A stretch of DNA of 64,000 nt. Source: Gnetum montanum (Eukaryota; Streptophyta; Gnetopsida; Gnetales; Gnetaceae). Below are positions 22,934 through 34,079 of the stretch, in pieces (position 1 is the first letter of the stretch; each line of letters opens with the position of its first letter). A model generated the notes under the pieces. That model did not search any database. It saw nothing but the letters and a program-made list of their open reading frames with translations, and was not told the origin of the DNA. Where the stretch lies: the NCBI GenBank assembly GCA_015680685.1, contig MNCI01004801.1, forward strand, positions 216,073-280,072. Reading direction: 5' to 3'. The position numbers were made by a program, and so were the translations under genes.

Positions 22934-23637
22934 CCCCTGTGCCTTCTTTTAGGGGGGTTGGCTTTCATTTTTCACCAAGAAGGCAGTTGGCACTTCCATT
23001 TGGCATTTGGTACTTTGGCATCTTGGCACTTAGCTCCATGGGCAAACGAGACCCATAGCACCCCACACTAGTAGAGAGGCACAGATACACCATGCGGTAC
23101 ATTATAGCCCCATTGCAGCCCAGTAGAACCTCACATGGTACACCATGGCTACCAACCCAGTAGGCATATTTCAACATAGTGAGCACTAGACTTCATAGCT
23201 TAACACCACCGAGGCTGTGACCATGCTCCCACTGTGCCTATTGTACATTGTGTATACCTTTGTGAATTAGCTACACTTCCCCAATTTTGGGGTAGTGCAT
23301 TTTCTCTCCCAAGATCTTATTTTATTCTACTACACCATACATGTTGCATTATTGTGTGTTTATGCATGCTTGTTATCCTAGTTACATACTTTAGTACATT
23401 TCTACTGTTGTGTGTGTCATGTTTTCTTTCAGTCCAAACCTCGTGCATCATAGTCTAAAATCATTGTTTGAAATCGGTTATTTAACACCACGTAAGTTCC
23501 TATCTGATCGACCAGACCATTCAGGACATCCCATTTCTATTTTCCCCAATACGACCCTCAAATAGATCCAAGGTTAGGATATATGCCCGGTGGCCTCTCG
23601 GTGTTCCAACTACAACATTTTCGGACATCATAGTTTT

Positions 23638-23656
23638 TGGTGCTAGAAGGAGGGCC
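23638..23656 (+). other. Primer-binding site of Tat-3
   Basis: TGGTGCTAGAAGGAGGGCC, seven bases past the LTR end. Equivalent sites at 1485-1503 (complement) and 36408-36426. Confidence 0.72.
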
Positions 23657-24409
23657 TTCTCTATGCCCTTTTTCTATGTCATGGGTAATCCTACACGTTT
23701 TCTTTACCCTATAAGTAGTGACATGCTAGCGTATATGTGACACCCCTATGGTTGTCTATGCACTGGGTGGTATAGATTGTTCACCATGATGGTTCCTATG
23801 GAACCTTGCAAGTCGAAAGTCCAAAATAATTTACTGTGTCCTACTACCTGTGTCACATGTAGTGTGGTGTCCCTGTCAGTGTAGCAAGTCCAAAACTATC
23901 TTCTGAGTTACACTTCTTGTGTCTTGTGTAGCATAGCAACCCTACCAACATAGTAGTTCCTAAAATATCTACTATGTTATGCTACCTCTATCCACTGTGT
24001 TACATTGTCCACTATGTTATGCTCTCTACTGCATTACACTGTCCACTATGTTACACTATCCATTGTGTTACATTGCCTGTGTCCTGTGTAGTGTACTGAC
24101 CCTATTAATGTAGTGGCCCCTCCTAGCATAGTGAGCATAGCAAGTGTGATGATCTACAGTGTAGTGAGCATGATGAGCTACACTGTAGCTAGTGTAGCAC
24201 CAGAGTTGGCCATTTTTAGCAGTTTCCATACTTAGCATTTTTTCTGCATTTTCATACTTAGCATTTTTTTCTACATTATTACACTTAGCCATTTTTATAT
24301 TTTTATACTTAGCCATTTTCCTGCTACTGACAGACTTAGTCATTTTTCTACTATTTCTCAAAGTTAGCCATTTTTTGCAAATAGCAACTCTCACAACCAA
24401 TCTGTGAAT
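23657..24409 (+). repeat. Tat-3 leader with repeats
   Basis: Untranslated leader. The first half has TATGTTATGCTACCTC and GTGTAGCATAGCAACCC sequence echoing the U3 array. The second half (24195-24375) has T-rich repeats with ACTTAGCCATTTTT cores, as in Tat-1 and Tat-4. No open frame of note. Confidence 0.6.
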
Positions 24410-25029
24410 ATGAATCTAGATCAACCTTCCACATTGGTGTCTAACACATTTGACACTACAATCCATCCAAAGTGTGCCACACTAAGCCATGAACAATACA
24501 ATTTTTTTTATGCCAAAATCCAAGTAGGATTACTAGTGGATTATCTTGATTTGGAGGAAAAACAAGACTATGAATGAGTCCACAAAAATGGATGAGAGTA
24601 AAACCCCTTCTTGTTTGACATAATTCCACTCATGGAGTCCTACCACTGGTTGTTGTCCCAGCTCATCTTTGCAAACAAGCATGCTACAAGGACAACCTAC
24701 GAGGAAGCCTCACAGAAGGAGGAAGATGAGTTCGAGACCTACTCTGAACATGAGAGCCTCCCCTACACCATCTTCCAACAACTACTTCCTAGTACAGCCC
24801 CTCCTTGGTTTAGTCCACCCATCCTCTTTGAGATAGTAACCATGCTAATTTAGCCTTCCTCGTAAGCAACTAATGCATTTTCCCAATACTATGCTCATGT
24901 AGGGGCCACCTCTCAGCTTCAAACAACTCAGGCATCCTACATCCTACCTATGGTATTCATCCAACCCACACATGTATGGCCTACTTCAATCACCACATCC
25001 ATTCCTCAGCCAACACATCAACCACAACC

Positions 25030-25149
25030 GTCCGCTATGACGTTAAACTGGTAACAACCATCTGCTATGACATTAAACTAGAAACAACCATCTGCTATGA
25101 CATTAAACTAGCAATAGCCATCCGCTACGACATTAAACTGGCAAACTCC
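25030..25149 (+). repeat. 30-bp tandem repeat in gag, four units
   Basis: Four units with core CGCTATGACATTAAACT encode (I/V)(R/C)YD(I/V)KL(A/V/E)(T/I)(A/T) repeats in frame. Units differ by 3-6 bases. Confidence 0.8.
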
Positions 25150-26439
25150 ACAATCAACAATTCTACCCTATGCTATGCAACCAACACAAGCCCAGCTAAT
25201 GCAACTGGATAGCACATCCCCAAGCTTGGATTAGGCATTCTAGCTAATCCAAAGCTTGACAGAGGACATCAACCAACTCAAGGCTACCTCCTTTGACACC
25301 GTTAAGGTGGTGGACTTCTACTGAGATGATCCCATAAGTCCTACAATACCATATCTAACTCTCCCAATTGGGGTCCAGTTGCCTTAATTCACCAAGTACA
25401 ATGGTGAAGGGGACCCTAATGCATACTTGGTCACATTTTGATCTGAGTGCCTACTCCTTCAAGCTTGGCCACACACCATCATGTGAATGTTCCCCATGTC
25501 ACTCACTAACAAGGCCTTAGACTGGTATCACACACTACCCAAGGCCTCAATCTCCTCTTTAAAGGATCTCATAAACTAGTTTGTGATATGCTTTAGGTAC
25601 AACCTAAACCCTGAAGCAACCCTTGACTAGCTCATGCAGGTTAAGCAAGGGCTTCTAGAACCCATGCCAAAATTTCTCCAATGTTGGAATGCTACATTGA
25701 GTAACATGCACAAACCCCTAGTAGAGACACATCTATTGGCCATCTTCAAAGGTGTAGTGAATGATTTCATCAAGTCCAAACTATATTATCTAGCCCCGAA
25801 GTCTCTTAGCCAAGCCTTTGCCCAAACAAAAGGCATAGAGGAACCAGTGCAAGCTAGCAATGACCCAGCTTATGTGGCCTACAAAAACCAACATGCTCGC
25901 AAGCAAAACACAATAGTAGCAATAGTGGCTGCAAGAACAAAAGCAACCAATCAGGGCCCAATAGCTAAACAACCCAAGGCCCTAACTAACAAAATGACTA
26001 ACTCTAGCACCAACTCACCTACATTGATAAGGGCTACCCCAAGGTCAAACTTTGAGTGCAAGGACAGCTCAAAGTATACACCATTACCAATGAAACCCTC
26101 TGAACTACTAAAGAAAATCTTCAAAGCCAGAAAAATCCAACAAAAACATGTATCAGTGATTACCCATCCAAAACATGATAGGTACTACAAACTAGTAAGG
26201 AACCCCACATTAGCAGTACCATATGAGCCCCTGATCCCACAACATTTTAAATTGGACCAATACTGTCATTACCACCAATTGGCTAGTCACAATATGGATA
26301 GCTGTCTTTCTTTGTAGGATGACCTACAAAGAATGATAGAATGGGGTCAACTGGTCCTCGACATAGTGAGTCAATACAACATAGACAATGCCTCTTATGT
26401 CATAAACTCCATTAGCATAGGTGGCAAGCCCAAACCTGT

Positions 26440-26720
26440 GCAACAACCTTTTGTGATCTATGTGCCTCTTAACAAGGAAAGGGTCCCCTCAACCTATACA
26501 AGCAAGAGGCCTCCCTTTGTTATCAAAGTGCCACCTTGGGCACCCACAACACCCTTTGTGGTCAAGGTTCCAAACCAATCATCCACGAAGATGTTAAACT
26601 GGCATGATGTAGCAACAAAAACCACTAAGCAACCTTTCATCATCAAGGTGCCACAATGAGTTAGTCACACAACAACCCTTACAAAAACTCCTAAATAACC
26701 CTTTGTCATAAGGATCCCAC
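26440..26720 (+). repeat. PFVIKVP-type peptide repeats in gag tail
   Basis: Five imperfect copies of a Pro-Phe-Val-Ile-Lys-Val-Pro-like heptapeptide (PFVIYVP, PFVIKVP, PFVVKVP, PFIIKVP, PFVIRIP), 16-40 residues apart. The Tat-4 gag has the equivalent PFMVRAP and PFIIRAL at 39120-39200. Confidence 0.6.
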
Positions 26721-26999
26721 AATGTGATGGCCCCTCACCTACCCAAAGCCCAATAGTGGGCAATGCCTCAATCTCTCATTCCTTGAGGGTTGACCCCACT
26801 AGTGACCTAGGTAGGCCCAACAAATGATAATGCAAGAGGACAAAAAAGCACCTTACAACCCCCATGGCCAAAGCAAAGGCCACAACTAGTAAGCAACAAC
26901 CAAACATCGAGGCCCCTACCCCCAAGCAGGCCAAGCAAACCAAGCCTAAGGACAAGCAAACATTAACATCTGTCTCTCAAGATACATGGAGGAAGTCAA

Positions 27000-27766
27000 G
27001 GCCAATACAATGACTAACAACAAGGACTTTGTAGCTATAGTAACCCAGGTGAAACAAATGCTCAAGCAAAAGAACACAATGTTGAGCTTGTACGACCTGG
27101 TCATGACCTCATCTACTCACTACCAAGCATTGGCCTAAATCTTGGCATCCATTCCTATTATGAAGGACATCCTTGCAAATGAGGCATCCATCTATGCAAT
27201 GATGTTGTCCCCTACATCACAAGAATCAAGTTCAACATCCCTAGTGTTCTACGATGATGTAATCAAAGTCAACCCCGAACGAGGGGAGGTCACTACAGCT
27301 TCATTATCCATTAGCATACATGTTGGGCAATGTACCATCCACAGAGTCCATGTTGGTGATGGTGTGGCAACAAATATAGTCTTGTACTCCATCATCAACA
27401 AGCTAGGCCTGGCAGATGAAATCAAGCTAACCAAAACCATGTGTCACAGTCAGGGGTACAATCAACTTAGCCTTTGTGGCCAGAGAGTAATTCCCCATTA
27501 ATGTAGATTTCATTGTCATAGAGGAGATGCTAGGTTTCAACATGATTCTAGGCAGGCCTTGGCTAGCCCAACTAAGGGCCATCTCCTCTCCCATCCACCA
27601 AGAAATCCACCTTTCATATGAAGGTGGTCAAGTTATCTTCCATGGTGATAACACTTCCTCTTTGACTATCCATGACATAGACATGGTGCAAACTTCGAAA
27701 GAGGAGTTCCTTGGTGGTACACCTATGGCAACCAACGCAGTGCCTAAGGCTAACACACCTAAATGA
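27000..27766 (+). pseudogene. pro: Tat-3 protease
   Basis: Retropepsin-like aspartic protease, which would cut Gag-Pol. Visible parts: IPIMKDILANEASIYAMMLS, FYDDVIKVNPERGEVTTASL, then the active-site strand VHVGDGVATNIVLYSIINKL, where the catalytic Asp aligned to Tat-4 (VHIDEKVSTNV) is Gly. After a stop at 27501 come FNMILGRPWLAQLRAISSPI and HLSYEGGQVIFHGD; ILGRPWL is the usual downstream motif. The frame ends at 27766. Inactive. Confidence 0.8.
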
Positions 27767-28261
27767 GTGGTTGAAGTCAACAGCCTCCTAGAGGATCCTA
27801 AGCCTTGCACACTCCCTAATCCACTCCTGGTTAGGAAGCAAATACATGACCAAGACATTCCCTTGGCCAAAAATGTGCTAGGTGCCTACCTGCCCTTTGC
27901 CTCCACTTTCCATGCACTTTTGACTTTCGTTTACATTGCACTAGCCCACACATTTACATTTTTCCCACTCACTTAGATCAAGAATTTTTCTTTGTTTACA
28001 CATGTGTCAACTTAGTTTACACATTGCATTTGAAAAAACACATAAAAATACATGGCCCAAAAAGGCCTTAAACTAGCCTACGGCCTGGAATGGCCTAAAA
28101 CTATCAATTTTTGCACTACTTTCCTTTCATTCATGCATTTCAACTCTATTTACAATGGGTGTTGCTTGATGTTGTTTTCTTTTTAGTTGATTTTTGTAGG
28201 ATCTTGTAGGCACATAGCATGACTACGCATGTTGCATCACACCTTACACAAGCAAGGTAAG
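27767..28261 (+). other. Tat-3 remnant of the protease-RT spacer
   Basis: Starts like the spacer of Tat-4 (FTFFPLT region, then GGCCTTAAACTAGCC and GGCCTAAAACT motifs at 28060-28110). It jumps near 28115 to the end of the spacer (TTTTGCACTACTTTCCTTTC matches 47015-47045) with its pyrimidine-rich TTCTTTTTAG and TTTTTGTAG stretches. A few codons of the RT exon start (GCATGACTACGCATG) run directly into sequence from after the integrase stop. Confidence 0.65.
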
Positions 28262-28565
28262 TAGTAGTCCACTATGACTATAAACCAGCACAGCTCATCC
28301 TTGGGTCATGACGTTAAATTGGTACAATAGTCCATCCTTGGGTCACAATGTTAAACTAGCACAATAGCTCACCCTTGGGTCATGACATTAAATTGGCACA
28401 ACAGCTCATCCTTGGGTCATGATGTTAAACTGGCACAATATCCACTGTCCACTACGACATTAAACTAGCATCCAACAATCTACTAGGACTATAAACTAGC
28501 ACATAATGGTCTTCTAGGACCTTAAATTGGGTTCACGATCTACCAGGACTTTAAATTGGCATGTT
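28262..28565 (+). repeat. Post-pol 30-bp tandem array of Tat-3
   Basis: About ten units, each with a GGGTCATGACATTAAACTGGCA or CTACTATGACTATAAACTAG core (about 30 bp per unit). The equivalent array is at 50645-51010. The core is shared with the coding repeats inside gag. Confidence 0.75.
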
Positions 28566-29587
28566 GCTGATCTGATTCGAGCACTTGCCATTACCTTCAG
28601 AGGACTCATAACATCATCACCCTAGCACTTTCATTGCCTTCCTGAGCACTTGCAACTAGCACAATATTTGACATATTTGTAGCATCTTTGCATCTAGCAC
28701 ATACAGCATCTCCACATCTAACATTTTCTCTAGAAATTCATGTTTTGTGATTTTCTTGTCTTCTCTAAGTTGTGTTTGTAGGACGAAACCTTGGAGGCAA
28801 TTGTGCAAAGATGCATCTCATCACAATAGCAAGTCATCACATTGCACTAATATGCATGATTGGACTAGCTAAGCCACTCAAGAGTGCACATTCCCCTCAT
28901 CCTTATTACAACCTATGCACATCCACTCCTTCATCCCAATATCCTCTTATCCTCCACATACTCACAATTGCACATCCCTCTAATGCGTACATACTATGAA
29001 GCACATGGCATACTCTTCATGTCAATCGTAGAACCCATGGCAAAAGTAATGCAACTCATCCCATGGGAAGCCTTTGTTGCATGGTCAAAGCCTAGGTGGA
29101 TGTAACACGAATCATTCTTTGAAAATAAAGTCCATCTTCTCTATGGCCAACTTGCAGCTAACATTCAATAGTAAGCTAAACCCAAAGAAGGTTCACCTCA
29201 CAAAAACAAACATCCCCAAGCAAATTGACAATGTTACAGCTTCGCAACTGGCCTAGTATTGGATTGACTTTAACTCTCTCATGAGTACTCTGATGAGAGG
29301 TCAACATTTCAAAGGCAAACTACTTCATGCCATGGTCACCATCAACCACGCTAACTTCCCATTTTACATCATGATTTTTTTCACCATTTAAAATTCATCT
29401 CCCTGGCATTGCCTATACCCCTTATCCCTCAACATACTCTTATTCCCATGGCACTTTTGAGCATGGTGAAACAACTTTTGATCTTGTACTAACGAGTGAT
29501 GTTGGTTGCATGTCTGTTGTGGTGTTTTGTAATTCTTTGTCGATGTCTCTCAAGCCACTCCTCCAGATGTCAACAAAGAGAGGCCAT
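28566..29587 (+). other. Tat-3 3' untranslated region and polypurine tract
   Basis: Non-coding, aligned to 51400-52498 of Tat-4: TTTGTAGGACGAAACC, CATCCCATGGGAAGCC and TGTCGATGTCTCTC blocks. It ends with CAACAAAGAGAGGCCAT (29571-29587), the polypurine tract, next to the LTR. Confidence 0.7.
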
Positions 29588-31053
29588 TGAAACACCACAA
29601 AATTTCAAGTCTCAACATCACAACTGCAAATATGGCTAAGTGTCAAAATGGTGGCACTTTGCCCATATTTTTCCAAGTGTTTAGTGTAGTCAGCTCCAAC
29701 TGCCAGATTTGAAAAATTTTTCTGACTGTTAGAACGATGGCACTTTCTACACCTTGTTACACTACATAGCATAACATAGCGTAGCACCCTATTATTCTAC
29801 ATAGTGTAGCGCACTATTACACTGTGTAGCATAGCATAACATAGCACCTTCTTATGCTATGTCGTGTAATACCTTGTTACACTACGTAGCATAGTGTAGC
29901 ATAGTGCACTATTACACTATGTAGCGTAGCGCAGCATAGCACCCTGTTATGCTATATAGCATAGTGTAGTGTAGCACCCTGTCACACATAATAGATAGTG
30001 GATGGGGGTAGTAGATAGTGGATGGGTGTAGTAGACAGTACACAGTGTACAGTAGATAGTAGATAGTGTGCAGTAGATAGTGGATGGGTGCAGTAGATAG
30101 TGTCTTGTGTCCCACGCGTGACATGGGATGGGCATAGTAGACAATAGAAACCAGCATCCTATCAACTGCACGTAACATGGGACAAGTGTAGTAGACAGTA
30201 GCAACTAGCATCCCATGTCCCACGCATAACATGGGATGGGTGTAGTAGATAGCATCCTATGTCCTGTACATAACATGGGACAAGTGTAGTAGCCAGCATC
30301 CTATTGTCCCACCCACTGCACTACCATGTGGCCTCTAACCCTAGCCCTATAAATATCCCTATGCCCTCTTTTGGGGGGGTTGGCTTTCATTTTTCACCAA
30401 GGAGGTAGTTGGCACTTCCATTTATCATTCAGCACTTTGGCATCTTAGCACTTAGCTTTGTGGGTGAACAAGACCTATAGCATCCCACACCGGCAAAGAG
30501 GCGTAGCTACACTACGTGGTACACTACAGCCCCATTTCAACCCAATAGAACCTCACATGGTACACCATGGCTACCAACCTGGTAGGCACAATTCAACATA
30601 GTAAGCACCAGACTTCACAACCTAACACCACTGAGGCTATGATTGCACTCCCACTGTGCCTATTGTACATTATGTATACCTTTGTGAATTAGCTACACTC
30701 CCTCAATTTTAGGGTGGTGCATTTTCTCTCCCAAGCTCTTATTTTATTCTACTACACCATACATGTTGCATTATTGTGTGTTTGTGCATGCTTGTTATCT
30801 TGGTTACATACTTTAGTATGTTTCTACTATAGTGTGTGCCATGTTTTCTTTCTATCCAACCTCTGCATGTCACACTCTAAAATCACTATTTGCAATTAGT
30901 TATTTAACATTGCATAAGTCCATGTCTGATCGACCAAATCATTTAGGGCACCTCATTTCTATTTTCTCCAGCACAACCCTTGCATAGATCTGGGGTTAGG
31001 CTGTATTCCTAGCAACCTCTCAGTGTTCCAGCCATTGACTTTTTCGAACGTCA
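29588..31053 (+). repeat. Tat-3 3' LTR
   Basis: TGAAACACCACAAAATTTCA to GAACGTCA, 1466 bp, homologous to 22111-23630 with many transition differences. TATA box TATAAATA at 30348-30355. U3 arrays at 29745-29990 and 29990-30310. Confidence 0.9.
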
Positions 31054-31521
31054 CATACATCTTATCCCATATACCACCAATGTTGTAGATATGGTGAAGG
31101 GACTAGCAAGGTGTTGTAGTTTTGGAAGTTGTGAAGCACCTAGATTGTGGAGCTAACCATGGTGTCCAAGACTACTAGCTTCAATAGACTCCAAAACCCC
31201 ATTGAAGTGATCCCTTTACATTCCTAGGTACCATGTTTACACATTTTGAACTTTCTTTATTTCATTATAATAAAGTTTACAGTTCCATTTGTTATGTAAG
31301 TTAGAGAAGATTTAGTTTATTCTATGCATTTATTTTAAGCCAACTCTACATTCCATTTTATTTTGATTACCCCTATTTACACTCTCTAAGTTTCTAGGTG
31401 ATCAGCTAGACCATCCAAGGTACTTAGGATCCTCTTTCTTAGAGGCCCTTAGCATCTTGGGTTAAATTTGTTCTACTTGGAATTTTTGATTTTCCAACAA
31501 CCAAATTTTCCAGTCACTACA
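31054..31521 (+). mobile_element. Tat-2 3' LTR, second part
   Basis: Resumes the Tat-2 LTR after Tat-3. GATCAGCTAGACCATCCAAG is the U5 block seen as GATCGACCAGACCATTCAGG in Tat-3, and the end CAGTCACTACA matches the ends of the Tat-4 LTRs. Directly after it gag of Ath-2 continues with ATAGGCATGAAAAT. Confidence 0.75.
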
Positions 31522-33250
31522 ATAGGCATGAAAATATAGAGAGGTATTAGTACCAAAGATTGCATCACCACAACAAAGCATATGAACCCTATAAGTGTGA
31601 AGAACCCCTATTGACAATTCACAACTAGATGAATATAATGGAAGCTATTTACATCCCAACCAGGCACGTAAGGGATAGTTGTATTAAGTGGCTATACATG
31701 AAGGAGAAGTCCAGATTTAAGGGTGGATACAATGCAAATCCACAACACCACCTCCAAGAATTTCATGATGCCTACGTCCTACAGAATATATAGAGTAACT
31801 AGAAAAAACTTAAGTTGTTCCTCAGACACTCATCAAAGAGGTGAAAAGTTGGTACAAATCATTGGAACTAGAATCAATCAGAAGATGGAGTACCATGCTT
31901 GAAATTTTTAATGAAAAATACCAAAACTATTCCTAGGTGTTCAATCTTAGAAAATAAATCTAGGACTGGAAGCAAGGGACCCATGAATCCCTTGATGTTC
32001 CAATGGGAAAATACTATTTATTTTTGTATAGCTATCCAGGCCAAAATTTTTTCTAAAGGAAGAAACCTAGGAACATTGTCGATGGGCTACAAAAAAAAAC
32101 CAAGGAAACCCTTGGGGTTTATGCCCAAGGAAGATTGTCTAAAATGATTGCCCATCACATCTAGAGATTCATTGGTCAAGTGGCAAAGGAAGAGGATAAA
32201 CTAAAGAAAAGAGAATCAGTTGTGGAGCATAATAGAAATTCATCTATTAGGAACAAAGATGTACAAATGTATGATCAACAAGAGGAGAAAACCTTGCATG
32301 AGGTAATACCTAGAAAGATACTAACTATTCAAAAATCTATTACCAAAATCACAGCCCAAGTAGAAAAGATGTGGGATTCAGTGAATGAAAATTTTGCAAC
32401 AGCCTTGAAAATTGTGGAGTAAAGAACTGAGTAGGCCTTTAGTCAAGGCAAAGAGAGAAAGAAGAAAAGAGATTTTGGATGAAAAGGAAAGGTAGATTTA
32501 GTGGTAGACTACTCAGTTACAAGCTCAAATGAGGAAGAAGGATGTTCTGTGTGCCAATATGACCACCCTAAGGGGTGCTACCCTATCATGACACATTTGC
32601 AAGAAATAGGGGCATATGCATTGAACCCAAGATTCATCAAGAAGAAAATTACCAAATGGTTACCTTATCCTCAAGGTAACTATTAGAAAATTTTCCAACT
32701 AGCCTACTACCCCAATGGAACCTATCCATAGCCATAGGAGTAGTATCATCATTAGTGGCAACAACCACAATCATGGGCAATGCCACCACCACGACAATAG
32801 TATCCATATCAACAACCAAACCCTTATGGATACCATGTTCAACATTTGAATTCTCCAAGAAACACAATGGTTCTGACTCCTCAATATTACCCACCAAAAT
32901 ACCATAGGCCAACACCTCCCAAGATGGACTCTAATTTGTACATGCATCCACAAGTAGTTGGTTCATTAAATCAAACTCCTAACCCTTTACCACATGTAAT
33001 GTAGGGAGAATTATCATCATAGGCTTAACAAAAATACATGACTAGGGTAGTGAATATGTAGGAGGAGGTGATCATGCATTAACCATAATCCAAGAAATAA
33101 TTGTTCTTCAGAACAAGCCCAAAATATTTTTAAAGGATGGGAAACACATCTACTTCTACTCAATCCACATTCAAACCTCTAAGAAATAGCAATCTTCCAT
33201 CATCACCTAATGTAAATGTGATGACTGTCATGCTAACACAAACTATTACT
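31522..33250 (+). pseudogene. gag: Ath-2 gag, decayed
   Basis: In order: a degraded core (GGYNANPQHHLQEFHDAY near 31720, LGFMPKEDCLK near 32120); a basic-acidic coil (32180-32420: KEEDKLKKRESVVEHNR to NENFATALKIVE); a zinc knuckle CSVCQYDHPKGC at about 32545-32580; and a Pro/Gln/Tyr-rich tail (QPQSWAMPPPRQ, YPYQQPNPYGYH, TPQYYPPKYHRP, to about 32950). This is the Athila gag layout. Confidence 0.72.
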
Positions 33251-33334
33251 CATTAGATCAAAGCAAGAGTACTCCGTAAAAAAAAAAAAGATCCAGGAAG
33301 TTCCTTCATATACCTTTAAGTAGCAGTTCAAAAA

Positions 33335-33625
33335 CCATGCAAGGCTCTACTCAATTCTAGGTTAGAGATGAACTTGATATTGCAAGAGATGTATTAAACT
33401 TGGAATCTACCACTATTGAAGAAAAATAACATTTGGCTAGAACTTGTGGAAGAGTTTATCACAATTCCACTAGGATAACTGGATGGTGTGATCACTTCCA
33501 TCAATGGCTAGTCCTAACCTCCTAAGTTTCTAGTCATTCATATAGGTAAAAACAAAGTGGAGTTCTCAATCATAATGGGAAGGGCTTAGCTTAGTACTAT
33601 AGATGCTAATCTTGATATTAGAGAT
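33335..33625 (+). pseudogene. pro: Ath-2 protease
   Basis: CKALLNSRLEMNLILQEMY parallels CKTLLDFGSNVNLISYNMY of Ath-1; the catalytic Asp is Asn here. Later come VIHIGKNKVEFSIIMGRA and a stop in place of Trp, then LSTIDANLDI: the ILGRPWL motif decayed. Confidence 0.68.
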
Positions 33626-34079
33626 TTTTCCTTGGAAATTTATAAGGAAGATGAAGCTAGGATTATTTAGTGATGTAGAGTTCCATGTATCGCATATAAT
33701 GATAATGGATGCAGTTGTGTAGAAAATATGGGCAATCAAATAAGAAGATAATATAGCATGCAACAAATGTGTTAAAGAAATGTGTGTGCAAAAATGCTTG
33801 TATTTGGCAACCACCCAACAAGAAGGCACCTAGTGGCTGATTAGAGATAGTGATAGTGAAATTGTATCAAACGTATACCTAAAACCAATGAATCAAATAA
33901 TAAGTGACTACGTAGAAGAAGCTAACAAGTTAGAACAAGTAAGAAGAAGACATCCCTATCCACATGTAGGTCAAGAAGAAGAGATAGAATGAGGACAATT
34001 AGAGATCCTAGATATGTTGAACTATAACTGCTATAATTGAAGGCCCTAGTGGTAGTGCTTGAATATGCTTTCCTATATA

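Larger units (their letters stand above)
22111..23630 (+). repeat. Tat-3 5' LTR
   Basis: Starts TGAAACACCACAAAATTTTA and ends GGACATCA, seven bases before the PBS. About 1.52 kb. It contains the short-repeat array (22265-22530), a second array of units around 60 bp (22540-22860), a TATA box (22926-22933) and U5 with GATCGACCAGACCATTCAGG. Aligns over its length with 29588-31053. Confidence 0.9.
24410..26830 (+). pseudogene. gag: Tat-3 gag, decayed
   Basis: ATG at 24410 gives MNLDQPSTLVSNTFDTTI. Further on come the 10-residue repeat block (25030-25149) and the capsid-like core, with FTKYNGEGDPNAYLVTF, MSLTNKALDWYHTLPKASIS, FRYNLNPEATL and MQVKQGLLEPMPKFLQCWNA. A 227-codon open stretch runs 25634-26317. 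A knuckle-like YCHYHQLASHNMDSC lies near 26265. After it come Pro-rich repeats, PFVIKVP type (26440-26700). Gag builds the particle. About ten stops, mostly TAG for expected CAG or TGG. Confidence 0.82.
22111..31053 (+). mobile_element. Tat-3: Tat-family element lacking RT-integrase and the antisense gene
   Basis: 8.9 kb, with both LTRs, PBS, leader, gag, protease, 3' UTR and polypurine tract, but no RT, RNase H, integrase or antisense gene. Aligned to Tat-4, two blocks are missing: the spacer with the antisense gene (about 41090-47020 of Tat-4) and the RT-integrase frame (about 47140-50600). It sits inside the 3' LTR of Tat-2. A CACAT lies on the left side (22106-22110) and CACAT overlaps the right end (31052-31056), as a 5-bp target duplication that lost a CA would look. 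Confidence 0.88.

Noticed and set aside
27249-27870. Two minus-strand open frames (63 and 80 codons)
   Set aside because: Shadows of the Tat-3 protease frame on the other strand.
29912-30232. Open frames of 85 and 106 codons on the minus strand
   Set aside because: Translations of the U3 repeat arrays; periodic Tyr/Cys/Leu patterns follow the DNA repeats.
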